A stretch of 64,000 bases of DNA from Tolypeutes matacus (GCA_026826555.1 JAKSZT010054568.1:9617752-9681751); one strand, 5' to 3'. Counted from the stretch's first letter, positions 9,373-21,250 are shown. The notes: generated from the sequence alone by a model not told the origin. A program made the numbers and translations.

Positions 9373-10448
9373 ACCAGGTCTCCTGACCCCAGGGGAGCGG
9401 CTTCCTGTGGCACATTAGGGTGCCAGTGAGCCCAGGTAGGTGGGTCCTGGTGGGCCCAGGTCCCTTCTGGCTGAGAGAATGCGGGGCCTGAGGCCATGGA
9501 GGAAGCAGGAAGCAGGAACCTGCCTTTGCAGAGCAGACGCTGGGGGGCGGGCTGGGGCTGGCCGGGACGCTGGGGTCCAGGGAGCCTTGGAAAAGGCTGT
9601 GAGGGTGCAGAGGGCCACTCCTAACAGCGGCAGCAGACACGGCGCTGGGGTCCCCAGGGTGGTCCGGCATCGCCGCCATCGGACTGCCAGGCGTGGGCAG
9701 CAGCTGGACCCTGCAGGCCCTGCCCTCAAGCCGCAGAGCTTTGGAGGAGCAATCCCCAGCTGTCCGCCTGCACTTTGTGAGACCCCCCCAGCAGGCCCTG
9801 CTGGCTCTCCACGCCCCTGCCGTCCTTCCACGCCGTGGCCCATGCGGTGTCCCCGGCTGGACCGCTCCCCCGCCTCCTTCTTCCTTCCACCCTACCCGGA
9901 CAGCAGGCCGGAGCTCAGAGCCCCTCTCCCCCGAGGGTCCTCCCTGGCCTCCCCCGTCTCTGCAGGCCACGCCACTGCCTGGGGGCCGCTGCTCGCCGCG
10001 CCCTGCTGCGCCAGGCAGGGGCCCTGTCCTGTGCGGGGGCAGCCCGAGGGTCAGCACCACACGGGACTGGGCCGTGGACCCCGAGCACAGAGCAGCTGCC
10101 TCCCCCTGCCCCGCCTTGAAGGGCATTCCCCGCAGGGGGCTCAGACTGTGTGGGCTCGCCTTCTCTGCGAAGGGCGGGGTGGCAGGGAGCGTCACGCTTC
10201 TGCACCAGAAGGAACACGCCGCCAAGGAATAGCGCAGAAACTTCCTTTCAAAAACCACTCCCCTCTCAGGCCAAGTAATTCGCTTAGTGGGTCTTTCGCC
10301 CCCTGCTGTCACGTGCAGGGCTTTGGGAGTGTGACTTAGCCCACTGGGTTCCACTGTGCCCTTCCCAAGGGCAGCGCCATGGCTTGACTCTGCCACTCCC
10401 AGAGGACCTGGGCGGCGCCTGGACCAGAGAGACGTCAAGAATTGCCTT
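9373..10448. other. GC-rich DNA with long but unsupported open frames on both strands
   Basis: A 373-codon frame on the minus strand (9371-10492) overlaps 299- and 179-codon frames on the plus strand. The N-terminus of the minus frame is translated from a (TGGA)n microsatellite, giving SVHLSVCPSIHP. The frames are Pro/Arg/Ser/Gly-rich with no recognisable domain, and both strands are open at once, which points to stop-poor composition. I do not call a gene here. Confidence 0.5.
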
Positions 10449-10492
10449 GGGTGGATGGATGGGCAGACAGACAGATGGACAGATGGATGCAT
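10449..10492 (+). repeat. (TGGA)n / (CAGA)n microsatellite
   Basis: Imperfect tetranucleotide repeat reading GGATGGATGGGCAGACAGACAGATGGACAGATGGATG. Length is about 44 bp. Confidence 0.85.
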
Positions 10493-11365
10493 TCATTAGT
10501 TTATTCAAACGTTGATGGAGAACTTCCTGATTGTCCAGTGCTCAGGGAACTTCCGAGTCCGTGGTTTTCAGACCCTGGTAACTTAAACCGTGCTGAAACG
10601 GTCCAGGAAAGATCTGTCTCTGCTTTGCAGTAAAATTTTTCCAAGAAAGCATTCCTGCTGGACTCCCTTGGTAGCCCATTTCTCCCCATAAAGACTGCTT
10701 CCCTTCTTGCCCTGTCTTTACGGAAAAGGCAGCAGCTCATTCTACGACGTATGCTTTTACGGCACTTTTTAAACGGCTGTCTCTCCCCGCCACCCCACTG
10801 TGATGTGGCACCTGTTTGTTTTCCTGTACAATTTTGCACCATAAAGAAGTGTGCAGCTTCCTCTTTTTCTGTGTCCCTGCAACCTCCATCCACCTATCGC
10901 TATTCCATGTGAGCTCCATGTGACAGAGATCACAGATCAGTGGAGAAATGGAGAGGAAGGCAGGAAAAGGATGGAATACAGAGACCTAGGATGGCCCACA
11001 GGCCCCGGCCATCTGCCCTGGCCCCCCCCATGTGGCCCCTCCATTCCGTCAGACACCCACGCAGGGCCTGGGTGTCCCACGCTCCCCCACATGCCGCAGC
11101 TCCCACTTCTCCCTTGGCTCAGGATGCCCAGACTCACTTCTCGCCACGCTTTGTCTCGGCAGAGCTCCGACCCCAAGTGACCGTGGAAGCTTTTCACTGA
11201 ATCCTTTCAGTGAAATATCATTACTGACTTAGGATGGGAGACTCCTGGCTGGCTCTGGGAATGAGCTCACTGCAATTCCTCCTGCAAGGCGCGTAAAATA
11301 GAGAGAGCTCCCTATGTGCTCCGCATCTGTAAGGCTAGTCCCAGATTTCTGCACTTGTCCCCAGC
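10493..11365. other. Unique DNA, nothing recognised
   Basis: Mixed sequence. A C-rich patch near 11020-11110 gives overlapping short frames on both strands, none with a recognisable domain. Confidence 0.5.
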
Positions 11366-11369
11366 ATCA

Positions 11370-11458
11370 GAGGGCAGGGACCACGTCCCGGTTCTCTTTG
11401 TCTCTCCAGCATCTGGTGCAGGGCTCGGTGCTTGGCAGACTTGCTGAGTGAATTGTCA
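11370..11458 (+). repeat. L2 LINE 3' end fragment
   Basis: The order 'agagggcagggaccacg', 'ccagcatctggtgcagggctcggtgcttggcag' and 'ttgctgagtgaattg' matches the last bases of L2 (gggcagggac, ccagcgcctagcacagtgcctggcacatag, ttgaatgaatg). Confidence 0.65.
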
Positions 11459-12059
11459 ACTGGCTGCACAGGAGAGCCGTTTCAGCACCTTAGGCTTTAA
11501 GGCTCAGACAAATTCCCCGCTTGCCCCTCCAGGAAAGCCTCTGCAGGGACTGAGTGCTGAGCGTGCTCGGTTTGAGTCTGCGTTCCGGGCTCCAGCCCAC
11601 CCGGGACTTGGTGCAGAGCCTCTGGCCGTGGTCCACCTCTTTCCCAGGCCTGATCCCAAACCGCGGGCTGGCAGCACGCAGGGCTACGGTACTTCCTCCA
11701 CTCCATTGCCTAATTCCTATAAAAGCCAAAAGCAAACCAACCCTGACTAAATAAAGGAAATCCCCATATCAGACTCACAACCAATTTGCAGGGTGTCTTG
11801 CAACACGTAGCCATGGGAGTAGGGACAAGAAGATTCCAGAAAGAAGGTAAGACCGCGGCTTTGCCCAAACCGGGAGCTGGTTCCCTGAGCCGCTGTTGAT
11901 GACGCGGCCTCTGAGCATCTTCTTCTGAGACAATGTGTGTCTCCTCTTCAGCACAGGAGTCGGGCTTTATTTTAAACAAGAATGTGTTGTATTTCAAACA
12001 AAAATTACCCAATTCAAAGAGTATGTGTGGCCTCTGGGGGCAGTAACAGCTGAGAAGCC
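11459..12059. other. Unique DNA, nothing recognised
   Basis: No reading frame, repeat family or RNA gene could be supported. An AT-richer patch lies at 11900-12020. Confidence 0.45.
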
Positions 12060-12330
12060 CACACTGGTTCTGGGCGAGATTCAATCCGGGCCACCCTAAT
12101 CGCCGTGACGGGGAGCCTGGGCCGGCTCCGCGTCACTGGACAGCCGGGCCCCCGTCCTCCCCACGCGGCCGGGCGTTCCCGGGAAAGCCGTCTGGTCAGG
12201 CGCAGGCTCCTGTGAGAGCAGCCACCCACCGCTTTCTGAGGCGCCATTGTCCCGAGGCGGGCCCTGTGGAGTGAGGCGCCACGCGAGGCGGACCCCCTGC
12301 CAGGGGCCATTCATCGCGGCCCCCGATGGG
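12060..12330. promoter_or_regulatory. Small CpG-island-like patch
   Basis: By hand I count 28 CpG dinucleotides in about 270 bp of very GC-rich DNA, which gives an observed/expected ratio close to 0.85. The flanking tens of kilobases are GC-rich but much poorer in CpG. In mammals such patches often mark promoters or germline-unmethylated regulatory DNA. The patch contains a 'cgccattgtcc' site and several GC boxes, but I see no TATA, first exon or convincing start region. It could also be a locally conserved enhancer or gene-conversion hot spot. Confidence 0.45.
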
Positions 12331-14340
12331 AGCCCATTGACCCCAGGAGAATAGATGAAAGGGTTTCCTCCTCGCCTTCCCCTCCTGACCCCGTGCCACC
12401 ATTTTTCATGCACTCTCTCCTCTCCAGCCCTCCTCCTCTGATGAAGCTGGGGGACCCTCTCCGCATCCTGGCCCCTTGCTGGAGGGCTCCCCGAGGGGGT
12501 GGCTGCACCGCACGTCCAAGCCCAGCGAGCCGTTTCCTCACCCCCCCACCCACCCGCACGTGCCCCACTCCATCCCCGAAGCAGGGGAGTGGAGCTTGCT
12601 CACCAAACCTTTAAACTAGGGGATCTGCTCGCTCGCGTCCTCGCTTGCCTGCGTGTTTGTCTTCCGGTATGTCTGACCCACCGCGCAGAAAAAGAGCTCC
12701 ACATGAGAGGCCCAAAGTCTTCCCCATCCTACCCTCGTCTCGGAAGGGCCAGGTCACCGAGCAGAGGGCGGCAGAGCAGGCTGTAGGTCTGTCCGTGAAC
12801 CTGAGGGCTGGGAAGCCCTCCACTTGCCATGGAGGCGAGCCCTCTGTGAAGCCCACACGGGAGGGCCCTTGACCACGGGCTCGAGACAGGGCAGCCAGGC
12901 CCTGGCAGCAGACCCGGGACTCTCCCGGCTCCGTGCCAGGCGCTCCCCCTCGGAGTGCTTCTTTAGCAGATTCCGTCTCAGTCGTGGTAACAGACAACAG
13001 TCAGGCCCGGGGACCAGTGGGTCGTTATAGCCAAAAACCACAGGCTGCAGGCAGCAGCTCTCAAACAGGAGCCGGCGAACGAGAGCGCAGTGAGCACAGA
13101 AACCACGTGGCTGGAGCCCGTGGCCCGTGACGGCCTCTGGTTCCTCGGTCTGTGGCTCTGAGAACGAAGCCTTGCCTGCCTCGAGGTGTTTCATTGCCTC
13201 CTACTTTGGGAATGGGTCGTGGGACATGGGCAGACCAGAGCCCAAGACCACACACCCAGCACTTTATCTCCTGGGAAGGTGAGCCCCGGACACGGCCAGG
13301 GCTGGGAGGAGCCCAGAGCCATCTCAGCCAACGCCCTTGCCGTTTTCCAGAAGAGAAAGCCGAGGGCCTCAGTGGGACAGGGCCTGCCTTGATCACGGGA
13401 GAACTGTAAAGCTAATGAAGCTCAAGACCAGGGACCTCACTTGCTTGAGACACTTGCCAATTTTGTAGTTATAATTCATATCTATAAATTTATCATTCAT
13501 TTTTCTTAAAGAGAACTCCAACTGATAACAGCGTCAGCACCTGCAAAACCTGCACCTACACACCGTCTCTCAGCAGCTTAGCGCTCTCCCTTGGGTTCGA
13601 AGTGCAGCTGCTCCTTCCCAGGCATCTGCGGGGTGATCCAAGAGTACGGAATAGGAGGAGAGCCGCCCTGGACACACCTAGGCTGCCAAGGAGGGGGACG
13701 GCCCACGTGCTCGTCCAGGCGCCCGTTGCTTCTCGTCCACCTGCAAAGGACAGCGAGCGGGAGCACCTAGCCCCCACCACGGTTCCCAGTGAAAGATCTC
13801 GATCCCAGAGGTGGGCTCAGGGTGGAAGGAGCCCGGGCTCCTGGGTCTTCCAATTTCCTCGCTGGAGCCGAGCCGAGGGGAGCCGCAGGACGCGCGGCCT
13901 GCCGAGGGCCAGCTTTCACTCGGCATGGACAGAAGGACGAGCACAGCTGGGGTTCAGCTCCTCACGCACTCAGGGAGCCTCCGGGTTGTCCCACGCAGCG
14001 GGCGCTTGCGGCAAGAGCGCTTGCCTTGGCTGGTCTTGGGAGGGAGAAGCAGATGCAGTTGTTTCAGGAAGTCATACCTGGAAAGACACGTCCTGGCGCA
14101 AACCTGCCAAACGGTGAGGCCCACAGAGACACGGTCCAGCTCTTCTGAAGGCTCAGAGAGGGGAAGACGCCTTTGCTGTGACCGCAGCGAGCCGGGCTGT
14201 CCACGATATTGGCTGGTTGCTGCCAGGTTCCAGCCGCTGAGCTCTGCCCCCTGATAACTTGCTGGCAGGAGCCAGCTCCTTTCAGTGGTCAAGGAGGGGG
14301 ATGCGGACCCAGGGGCCCAGTCCCGACTCTTCCTTGATTT
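12331..14340. other. GC-rich unique DNA, nothing firmly recognised
   Basis: Overlapping stop-poor frames occur on both strands (for example 13602-14254 plus and 12611-13194 minus). No frame shows a known domain, periodic conservation clue or splice-site framing. A weak reverse MIR-like stretch sits at 13340-13375. A run of A residues at 14340-14351 is the only simple repeat. Confidence 0.45.
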
Positions 14341-14499
14341 AAAAAAAAAAAAGAGGAAGGCCAAAAGGAAACTGCCTTTCCTCTGAGAGAGAAGCGATTA
14401 TTGTCCAGCAAGCTCTGCCTGCCCCATCCCTCCGAGGGCAGGAGATGTCTCCCCCACCCCCCTCTTTAGACGTGGTCACAGCCTTGCTTTGGCCCGTGG

Positions 14500-14799
14500 A
14501 CGTGATGCGCAGACGTTAAATAGCCTTACGTGGTTTGACTTGGCGCCTGCGTGCTGTGATCTGCAGTGAGAGGAGCATGCCCTGGGGAGCTGGTGGGGGC
14601 AAGGAAATTAGACTGTTTGTGGAACTGACCAGAGCCTGGTCTGAAGCCCCCACCTAAGTCCACCCCAGCCTCAGCCAGCAACGGAGCTGCCCCAAGTGAC
14701 CAACAGATGATTGGGAAGGAAAACAAAAGGTGGTTGTCTGTGCTGCAGTCATTGAGTTTGAGAGTGGTTTGTTACACAGCTATTGCAACATTAGCTAAC
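14500..14799 (+). repeat. Old LTR-like or MER-like repeat, tail recognisable
   Basis: The 3' end 'cattgagtttgagagtggtttgttacacagctattgcaacattagctaact' is the common tail of an ancient mammalian LTR/MER repeat (ggtggtttgttacgcagcaatagataactaata). The body is too diverged to assign, so the start is a guess. Confidence 0.45.
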
Positions 14800-15263
14800 T
14801 GTGATGATTAAGTCCGTGTGTCAGCTTGGCCAGATGAAGGTGTCCAGTTTTTGGTCAAGCAAGCACTGGCTTGATTGCTACTTGAGGGTATTTCGTGGGT
14901 TTGTCATCAGTCGGTCATTGCATCTACAGTGATTAAATCTACAATCAACAAAGAAGACTGCCTTTAGCAATGAGAGAAGGCTCATCCAATCAGCTGAAGG
15001 CCTTAAGGGAAGCACAGATGACTTTGGCAGCTGGAAAGAATTTCTTTCTCCACTTTGGCCAGCCAGCTTCTCCTGGGGAATTCATTAAAACCTTCATCAG
15101 AGTTCCCAACTTGCAGCCTGCCCTTTGGAATTAGGACTTGACAATCCCCACGTTTGTGTATGTCAACCCCTAAAATAAACCTCATAACATTTACATATAC
15201 ATTTATGTATTTACAAATATAGATGCTGCCAGCTCTGTTTCCCTCCTTCCCTACCTAACACAC
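14800..15263 (+). repeat. Interspersed repeat 'A', copy 1 (LTR/MER type)
   Basis: Begins 'gtgatgattaag...gtgtcagcttggccag', continues with 'tccaatcagctgaaggccttaa', 'ggacttgacaatccccacgtttgtgtatgtcaa' and 'aaaataaacc', and ends near 'ctctgtttccctccttccctacc'. The same ordered landmarks appear at 22573-23001 (plus) and 53241-53668 (minus). I recognise it as a widespread mammalian medium-reiterated element, but I cannot name the subfamily safely. No coding capacity. Confidence 0.75.
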
Positions 15264-16570
15264 CCAGTCCTGCTGCCGAGCACAGCTGTGTCAAGGTGAA
15301 GACAGGCACTGTGCAGCATCTTACAACCACAAGTGGAAAGTACCAGGGTCTGCTGAACTAACCATCCCTAGACGTCAGGTCCCCTCTCTGTAGGATGACG
15401 CCTCAAATTCAGCCCCCCTTGTTTTACCAACACAGAAGGGCTCTTTTTGCATTCCCAGGAGAGGTCTCCCCTTGTCCGCGGATGCCAGTGCCTTCCTATC
15501 TCCCGCCTCCTTGATACATCGGCATCTCAGGCATTCGAAGGAGCTCCGCTGAGCAGGCTGGTCCATGTGTCATTTAACTCACTAGGTCTTTCCTGAACTG
15601 GGCTTTTGGATAAATTAGGCACAGTCTCTGGCCTCCAGGAGTGCTCATTTGAGAAGCAGGGATGGCTCTGCTGTGGCTAAAGCAAGCACGGGGTGCAGTG
15701 GGAGGGGACTGGGTGTGGGGTGATGAGAAATGATCCCTGGAGTCCAATCCTGGAGGGCTGTGAAGGCCAAGCCAAGGAGATGGCGCTTCCAGCTGCGCGC
15801 AGTGAGGCTCTCGGAGGCGAGTCAACGAGGAGGCTCTTTCCAGCTGGGACAGGAGCTCTGTGCGGAACCAGGATGGAAAAACGGGATGCAGGGAATCGGG
15901 CTGGGAAGAGCGAGAATTGCGTTTTTTTTCTGGGTCCTGTAGGAATCCGTCCCTATAAATAATCCACTACAGCCAACCGAAGTGATTTATAAACTTGTCA
16001 CTGGAAACTCTGTAAATACACGGACCAGAGCTCTGCAGAGGGTGAGAACTGTGCTCTGCCGAAAATGGGTGAGCTGGACCCTGACTAACAACCTCTCCGT
16101 AGAAGTGACTCAGGTGTGAAGGAGCCCCCAGCCTCACGGCCCCAGGGCCAGGTGGAAAACCAGGACACCCAAAGCCTCCGGAAGCTCTCGGCCGCGAAGT
16201 CGTCCTCCCGCTCCAGGCTGGTCCTCCCGCTCCAGGCTGGTCTCACCAGCACAGGGCTTCTCAGTCACGCCACTGCTGACCTTTGGGCCAGGTAATTCGG
16301 CTGAGGGCTGTCAGGGGCAGCCCAGGATGCTCAGCAGCAGCCCCAGCTCCTGCCCACTGGACGCCAGGGGCACCCCCAACCCCAGTGCTGATGATCAAAA
16401 AGGTCTCCAGACATCACCAAATCTCCCCAGGGTGGGGGGTGGAAACCTGTGTCCACCTGAGAAGCCCTGGGTTAACAGATGGAACAGATCTACGCTGGAC
16501 ACGGCAGCTTTTTCCGCAAAGCCTTGCCTGAGTCTTTCCCAAAGCAGAGTACTTGCTTCCTTCTCCGGCC
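15264..16570. other. Unique DNA with one small tandem duplication
   Basis: No gene or interspersed repeat recognised. A perfect 19-bp tandem duplication (GTCCTCCCGCTCCAGGCTG) lies at 16202-16239. Short frames such as 16327-16914 run into the L2 that follows. Confidence 0.5.
16202..16239 (+). repeat. 19-bp perfect tandem duplication
   Basis: The 19-mer GTCCTCCCGCTCCAGGCTG is present twice back to back at 16202-16220 and 16221-16239 with no mismatch, so the duplication is recent or conserved by conversion. Confidence 0.9.
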
Positions 16571-16574
16571 TTAG

Positions 16575-16695
16575 CCCTGCCATGGGATTTACCCTGTTAT
16601 ATTCTTATGGCTCTTTAGTTTTTCTATCTTCCCCAACAATTGTAAGCTCTTTGAGGGCAGGATTGTGGGTTGTGGCTCTTTGGATTCCCCAACAC
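16575..16695 (+). repeat. L2 LINE 3' end fragment
   Basis: Contains 'caattgtaagctctttgagggcagg', 'tgtggctctttggattccccaacacgcggcacagg', which is the L2 3' end order (agactgtaagctccttgagggcagggactgtg, tatccccagcacctagcacag). Confidence 0.75.
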
Positions 16696-16829
16696 GCGGC
16701 ACAGGACAGGGAGGTGTTAGGAGCAGATTGGCACACACACCCCACCCTGATCCCAGGGTATATCAGGCTCATAGCCCCCCATCGCTTTCCAAAGGCCCTA
16801 CCCCCAGCCCACTGCAGGACCTGCCACTG

Positions 16830-17170
16830 TGCCCATATACCTGGCCTTTGCCACCTGTGCTTTATAACACCTTCCTCTGGCAATTTCCTCCCCATCTGCC
16901 TATTGAAATCGTAGCATGCTCCGAGGTCCATCTCAAATGCCACCTCCCCTAGGAAGACTGTCCCCAACCTTCTAATTAAAAATAATCAACTGCCCATGCC
17001 ACCCCCATTTCCCCAGCCACCGCTCCCAGAGTGCTTTTTAATTCTGTTATACCATTTCTGGATACATCCTGTGTCCCTATCAGACGGCGAACTCCCCACA
17101 GGCAGGAACTGTCATTATTTATTTCCATGTCTTCCACAGAGCCTCGCAGAGGCCCGACACAAATTTAATT
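16830..17170 (+). repeat. L2 LINE 3' portion
   Basis: Ordered landmarks: 'ccatctcaaatgccacctcccctaggaagactgtccccaacc', 'cagagtgctttttaattctgttataccatttctggata', 'ccctatcagacggcgaactccccacaggcaggaactgtcattatttatt' and 'cacagagcctcgcagaggcccgacacaa'. This is a typical plus-strand L2 3' end. It is a second L2 event just downstream of another, or a rearranged part of the same copy. Confidence 0.78.
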
Positions 17171-18899
17171 TGCGTCTTGGGGAGAGAGCTGGCCATCCGT
17201 CGGTGCAGACATGGGGCTGCCTGGTTTTCATCTCGGTGCCTCCCAGATAAGTTATAGGAAACATAGTTAGCAATGCTGTTTGCAATGGGAAACTGCCCTA
17301 CAAAACTATTTTTCTTGCTGAAAACTGGGTCAGCCTTTTCATCTAGAATTGGTGCCAGGAAGTTAGAAGGAGCCCTCTCGAGGCCTCTTAGACCAGCCAG
17401 GGACCCCGCAAGGCTTGGGGTCTGCAGGGGGCCACCAGCCTTCGGCTCTTGCAGAGCTTTGGGAAGAGGATGCTGGGGCCTGCCCTGGCGGCAGGCTCGT
17501 CCGGGCACCCTGCCACACGGCTAGAGCAGCATGCGCTGGCAACCGCACCCGCGGCACCTCGTAACTCGAAAGCGCATCCACGATTGTGCTGTTTTGGTTG
17601 TTGTTCTTCTTTTTTTTTCATTCAAGCGTTTATTCTTTTCTCATGGGAACCTAGGTGGTGGCCACAGCAGGGGCCTGGGTCCTCTGCACGGAGACCCTGG
17701 TGTGAGGCTTCCCGAGATGGCCGGTGAGCTCCTGGCAGGGAGACTTGGTGAACAGTCTCCTTCCAGAGGTCAGGGGTGAGAGAGCTGTAGGTCTTGGAAA
17801 TGGCCATCTTTGGTTGTTCCTCTAGAGGAGAAAACTGTACGTGACGACCGTCTAACAGAATACTGGTAATTTTCAAAGGGACAAAGCTCTCGCCCCTCCC
17901 GTGTCTCGGTGTCTCTGCCTCCCGCCTCAGCCCACTCCGCCAGGGCCTCCAGAAGCTCCCTAGAGGTGGCCCGGCCGATCCCGCTGGGCACAGGCCAGCT
18001 TTGGGGGCTGGTCCCCGCCCTCCATGCCGGGGAGGCCCTTTCACCTCAGCACGGTGGTGGCAGCTACTGGATAGGTGGGCTCGGCACTCTGCAGGGAAGG
18101 GCCTGGGAAGGACAAAACCCAGCTTCTTATTTAGGAAAATGAAGTCTGGAAAGTCCTGAGCTGCAGGAGAAGAGCTGCCAGAACAGGGAGCTTGGGAGCA
18201 CAGCTGGGGTGCTCTGCCCTGCTCCCTCCACGGGCGGCCAGGCTCCGAGAGGCCCCACCACTCCTGCTACACTGAGCCCAGGTCTCAGTGCCTTCCAGAG
18301 CCTTCTGTGGGAGGGTGGGGGGGGCAGCAGAGGGGGGGGACAGCAGAGGGTGGAGGGCAGCAGAGGGCAAGGAGGCCCGGGGAGGGGTTAGGGGCGTCTC
18401 AGGACTTTGGCTCCGGCAGGCCATCGCACCGTGGGGTCTTCAGGTTGGACAATTGCACCATCTCCACCGAGTATAAAAAGACTTCTCCCTTAGTGACTGT
18501 GGTGCCAAAAATAGCAACTCAGGCCTCCTTGGGAGAAAGGAAAGGCTTATTAAAACGCCCTAGTTGTGGTCAGTCATTAGCACCTTAGCTTAAATAATGA
18601 TGGAATTAACAGCAAGGAGCTGCGTGGTCCCTGGGGACCTGGAGCTTGGCTCGCAGGAGCTCCTGTCCTGCCTGCAGCAGCCCTTCCATGAAGGTGCCAC
18701 AGCCTGAGCCAAGGGGTGAGAGGCCAGGACCACACAGCTGATACACAGGAGGTCAGGGGACGGCGCTGACGTGTCCATCTCCCCCGCCCACGTGCTCCAC
18801 CGCGGCCGCTGCGCAGAGGGGACTGGCATGAGAAGGGAGGGGCGTGAGTTAAGGACGGGGCCTCCAGCCCCAGGAGTCAGGATCTGCAGGATTGGAGAG
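17171..18899. other. GC-rich unique DNA with one short G-rich repeat
   Basis: No supported gene. Frames at 17363-17779 and 17622-18044 are short, overlap on both strands and lack domains. An imperfect GGGCAGCAGAGG repeat sits at 18305-18372. Confidence 0.45.
18305..18372 (+). repeat. G-rich imperfect tandem repeat
   Basis: The motif GGGCAGCAGAGG or GGACAGCAGAGG recurs three times, separated by runs of G. The G-tracts meet a loose G-quadruplex pattern on the plus strand. Confidence 0.6.
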
Positions 18900-19800
18900 G
18901 GCCAGACACAGACACCAAGAGAACAGAGTGCAGAACTAGGAACAGATGCACACAAACGTGGGCAACCGGTTCTTCACAAAGGCTCGAAATCAGTGCAAAG
19001 GACACAGCCTTTTCCATAAACGGTGCTGGAGCCACCGGGCATCCGGAGGTGAAAACTAAAATAGAAAATCCACCTTGACCTAAACGTCCCATCGTGAATA
19101 AAAAGGAACTCAAAATGGATCACTGACTTAAATGTGAAATGTAAAATCATACAAATTTTAGGAAAAAAACACAGAGAAATTTGGGGATCTAAGGATAGGT
19201 GAAGAGTTCTTAGATTTGATACCAAAAGCATTGTCTATCAAAGAAAAATGGATCAATTGGACCTCACCAAATTTGATCATTTTGCTCTTCAATTCACCCT
19301 GTTAAGAGGAGGAAAAGACATGCTACCATCTGTCAGAAAATATTTGCAAACCACACATCCAACAAAGAACTGATATTCAGAGTATATAAAGCCCCTCAAA
19401 AATCAGCAGTAAAAAATCAACAGTCCAATTCGAGAATGGGAAATAGACATTTCACCAAGGACATAGTACAGATGGCAAGAAGCCCATGATGAGATGTTCA
19501 GCATCTAGCTGACAGGGAAACGCAACTTAAAACCACAACGGGGTGCCACTCCACACCTATTATGGCTAAAATAGCAAAGAGTGGCAGCACCAAATGCTGG
19601 TGAGGAGGCAGAGAAACCGGACACGTATGCACTGCCGGTGGGAGCGTAGAAAGGCCGCCCTGCTCTGCAGAACAGTTTGACGGTCTCTTAAAAAGCTGAA
19701 CAGGCAGCTCCTATATGAACCAGCATTTGAATATCTGGGCATTTACCCCCCAAAAAATGAAAACATATGTCCATGTAAAACCCTGTGTGTGAATGTCCGT
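18900..19800 (+). mobile_element. L1 LINE ORF2 3' fragment
   Basis: Follows the L1 ORF2 C-terminal region in order: 'ataaacggtgctggagccacc', 'tggatcactgacttaaatgtgaaatgtaaaatcatac', 'ccaaaagcattgtctatc', 'aaaaatggatcaattggacctcaccaaatttgatca', 'gcaaaccacacatccaacaaag', 'atgggaaatagacatttcaccaagg', 'gggtgccactccacacctattatggct' and 'aaatgctggtgaggaggcagagaaaccgg'. It is 5' and 3' truncated, carries several stops, and is inactive. Confidence 0.9.
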
Positions 19801-19899
19801 AACTACAGTTCCTGGGCGCCAGCAGTGCCCAGCCCCCAGCCCAGCCCCTCCCCCAACACATCCTCTCTAGAAAGGGGGCCAGAAAGATGGCCCTAAAAG

Positions 19900-20340
19900 A
19901 AAAACCCACCCTCAATAGCTCCCCATCACCCAGTCCACACTCTCGCACTTAAGGCCCTCAGCCCTGGCCCTGGCCGCTTCTCCGGTCCATCTCTTGTCCC
20001 TGACCCCTTCTGCAGTGTCCTTGGTCCGTCTGGAACTGCCCGCCATTCCCCAGATGCCCAGACTTTCCTGCACAGCTGGGCCTCAGCCGTTCCTGCAGGA
20101 CGCTCTGCTTTGAGACGCCTTCTTCCACCGCCAAGCCACAACGGGCAGCTCCGCTTCCTTCTGCACTCCCAGACAGGCTCGAGCACAGCCATGGTGCTGC
20201 CTTGGGTTTCCGTTTCCTCCCTAGTCTCCTTGTGGAAAACAAGCACGTGGGCTCAGGGCACTGAGGGGAAGTGGGGCGCAGGAGCGGAGAACACTGGGGG
20301 CGAGGGCTGCTCAGCAGGCCTTTTCAGTTCTCACTTAAAT
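19900..20340 (+). repeat. L2 LINE 3' portion
   Basis: Landmarks include 'aatagctccccatcaccc', 'aaggccctcagccctggccctggccgc', 'ttctgcagtgtcc', 'cccagatgcccagactttcc', 'gacgctctgctttgagacgccttcttcc' and a late 'gtttccgtttcctccctagtctcctt'. This follows the L2 plus-strand order with high divergence. Confidence 0.6.
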
Positions 20341-20580
20341 ATGATAAAATGAGAGAAGAGACACCTGTAATTCCTGATTATGTTACTTCTGTTTTCCGGA
20401 TTTCAGTTTCCTGATTTATAATCATGATGGCTTTGTCCTAAAGCCTTTTCCATCCCAGTATTCTGGGATTATGGTATCTCAAGAGAGAACGCCCTACAAA
20501 CAGGTCCATGTGTGCAATAGATCAACCTCCCCTGCCCTCCCGGGGCTTACACATCACCACCACCGCCAGGTGACTCGCAG
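20341..20580. other. Short unique interval
   Basis: AT-richer DNA with no recognisable feature between an L2 and an LTR/MER-like repeat. Confidence 0.4.
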
Positions 20581-20885
20581 AGGCTCCTGCGTGCATAATA
20601 GCAGCCACTCCACCCCAGCGACCTTGGCCTTGGCCAGGTGGCAACTTCGGCCAGTAGAATATGAGCAGAAGTTATTTTACCACCTCCAGCAGAGGCTGTC
20701 AGGAGGCTTGGTCATTTCTCTTTGTTCTCTCTGCAACAAGTTCAAGGCAGAGGCCAGGCCACTCAGAATGAGACGGCCTCAGCTGACCCGTGAACCTGCA
20801 AAAACATGAGTCTCTGTTGCTGCAATCCAGTGACATCTGGGTGTCACTTGTTACTACAATGCAACCTAGCAAAAGCTGACTATTA
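20581..20885 (+). repeat. Old LTR/MER-like repeat
   Basis: Ends with 'catgagtctctgttgctgcaatccagtgacatctgggtgtcacttgttactacaatgcaacctagcaaaagctgac', resembling the shared tail of ancient LTR/MER repeats (gagactgttgttttaagccactaagt...ttgttacagcagcaa...gctgac). The family is uncertain. Confidence 0.4.
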
Positions 20886-21119
20886 CAGGTTTGAGTAACA
20901 TAACTTGAAAGAAATGGAAATGGTGTGAAAATGAACTAAGAGGGTATTGGGAACTTTTTAGATTCGAGTTAAGGTTAGGATACAGTAAGGACTCGTTCAG
21001 GCCTTCCCTCATCACTGAGCATCGTACTGTCTTCAGCACTGGCTGTGCATACAGGAAAAAGTCGCCCTGTCCCCTCGCGTGTCTCCTGGGCTAACAGTGA
21101 TGGCTAATAATTTGATAAA

Positions 21120-21250
21120 TTCATTCCATAAATATTTATTGAAAGCCGGCTGAATGTTGCTTCGGGGCTCGAGCTGCCGCCGCGAGCAAAGCAAAGCCTC
21201 TGTCCTCTGGGGCTTACGTGTCAGCAGCCGCTCACAGGATCCCTAAGTGC
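21120..21250 (-). repeat. L2 LINE 3' end fragment
   Basis: Reverse L2 end: 'ccataaatatttattgaaagccggctgaatgttg' followed by 'cctctgtcctctggggcttac'. In the antisense L2 end this is 'aaatatttattgagcacctactatgtgcc...ctgccctcatggagcttac'. Confidence 0.65.

Noticed and set aside
9371..10492. 373-codon minus-strand frame and overlapping 299-codon plus frame
   Set aside because: Both strands are open at once in GC-rich DNA, the start is translated from a (TGGA)n microsatellite, and no domain or splice context is visible.
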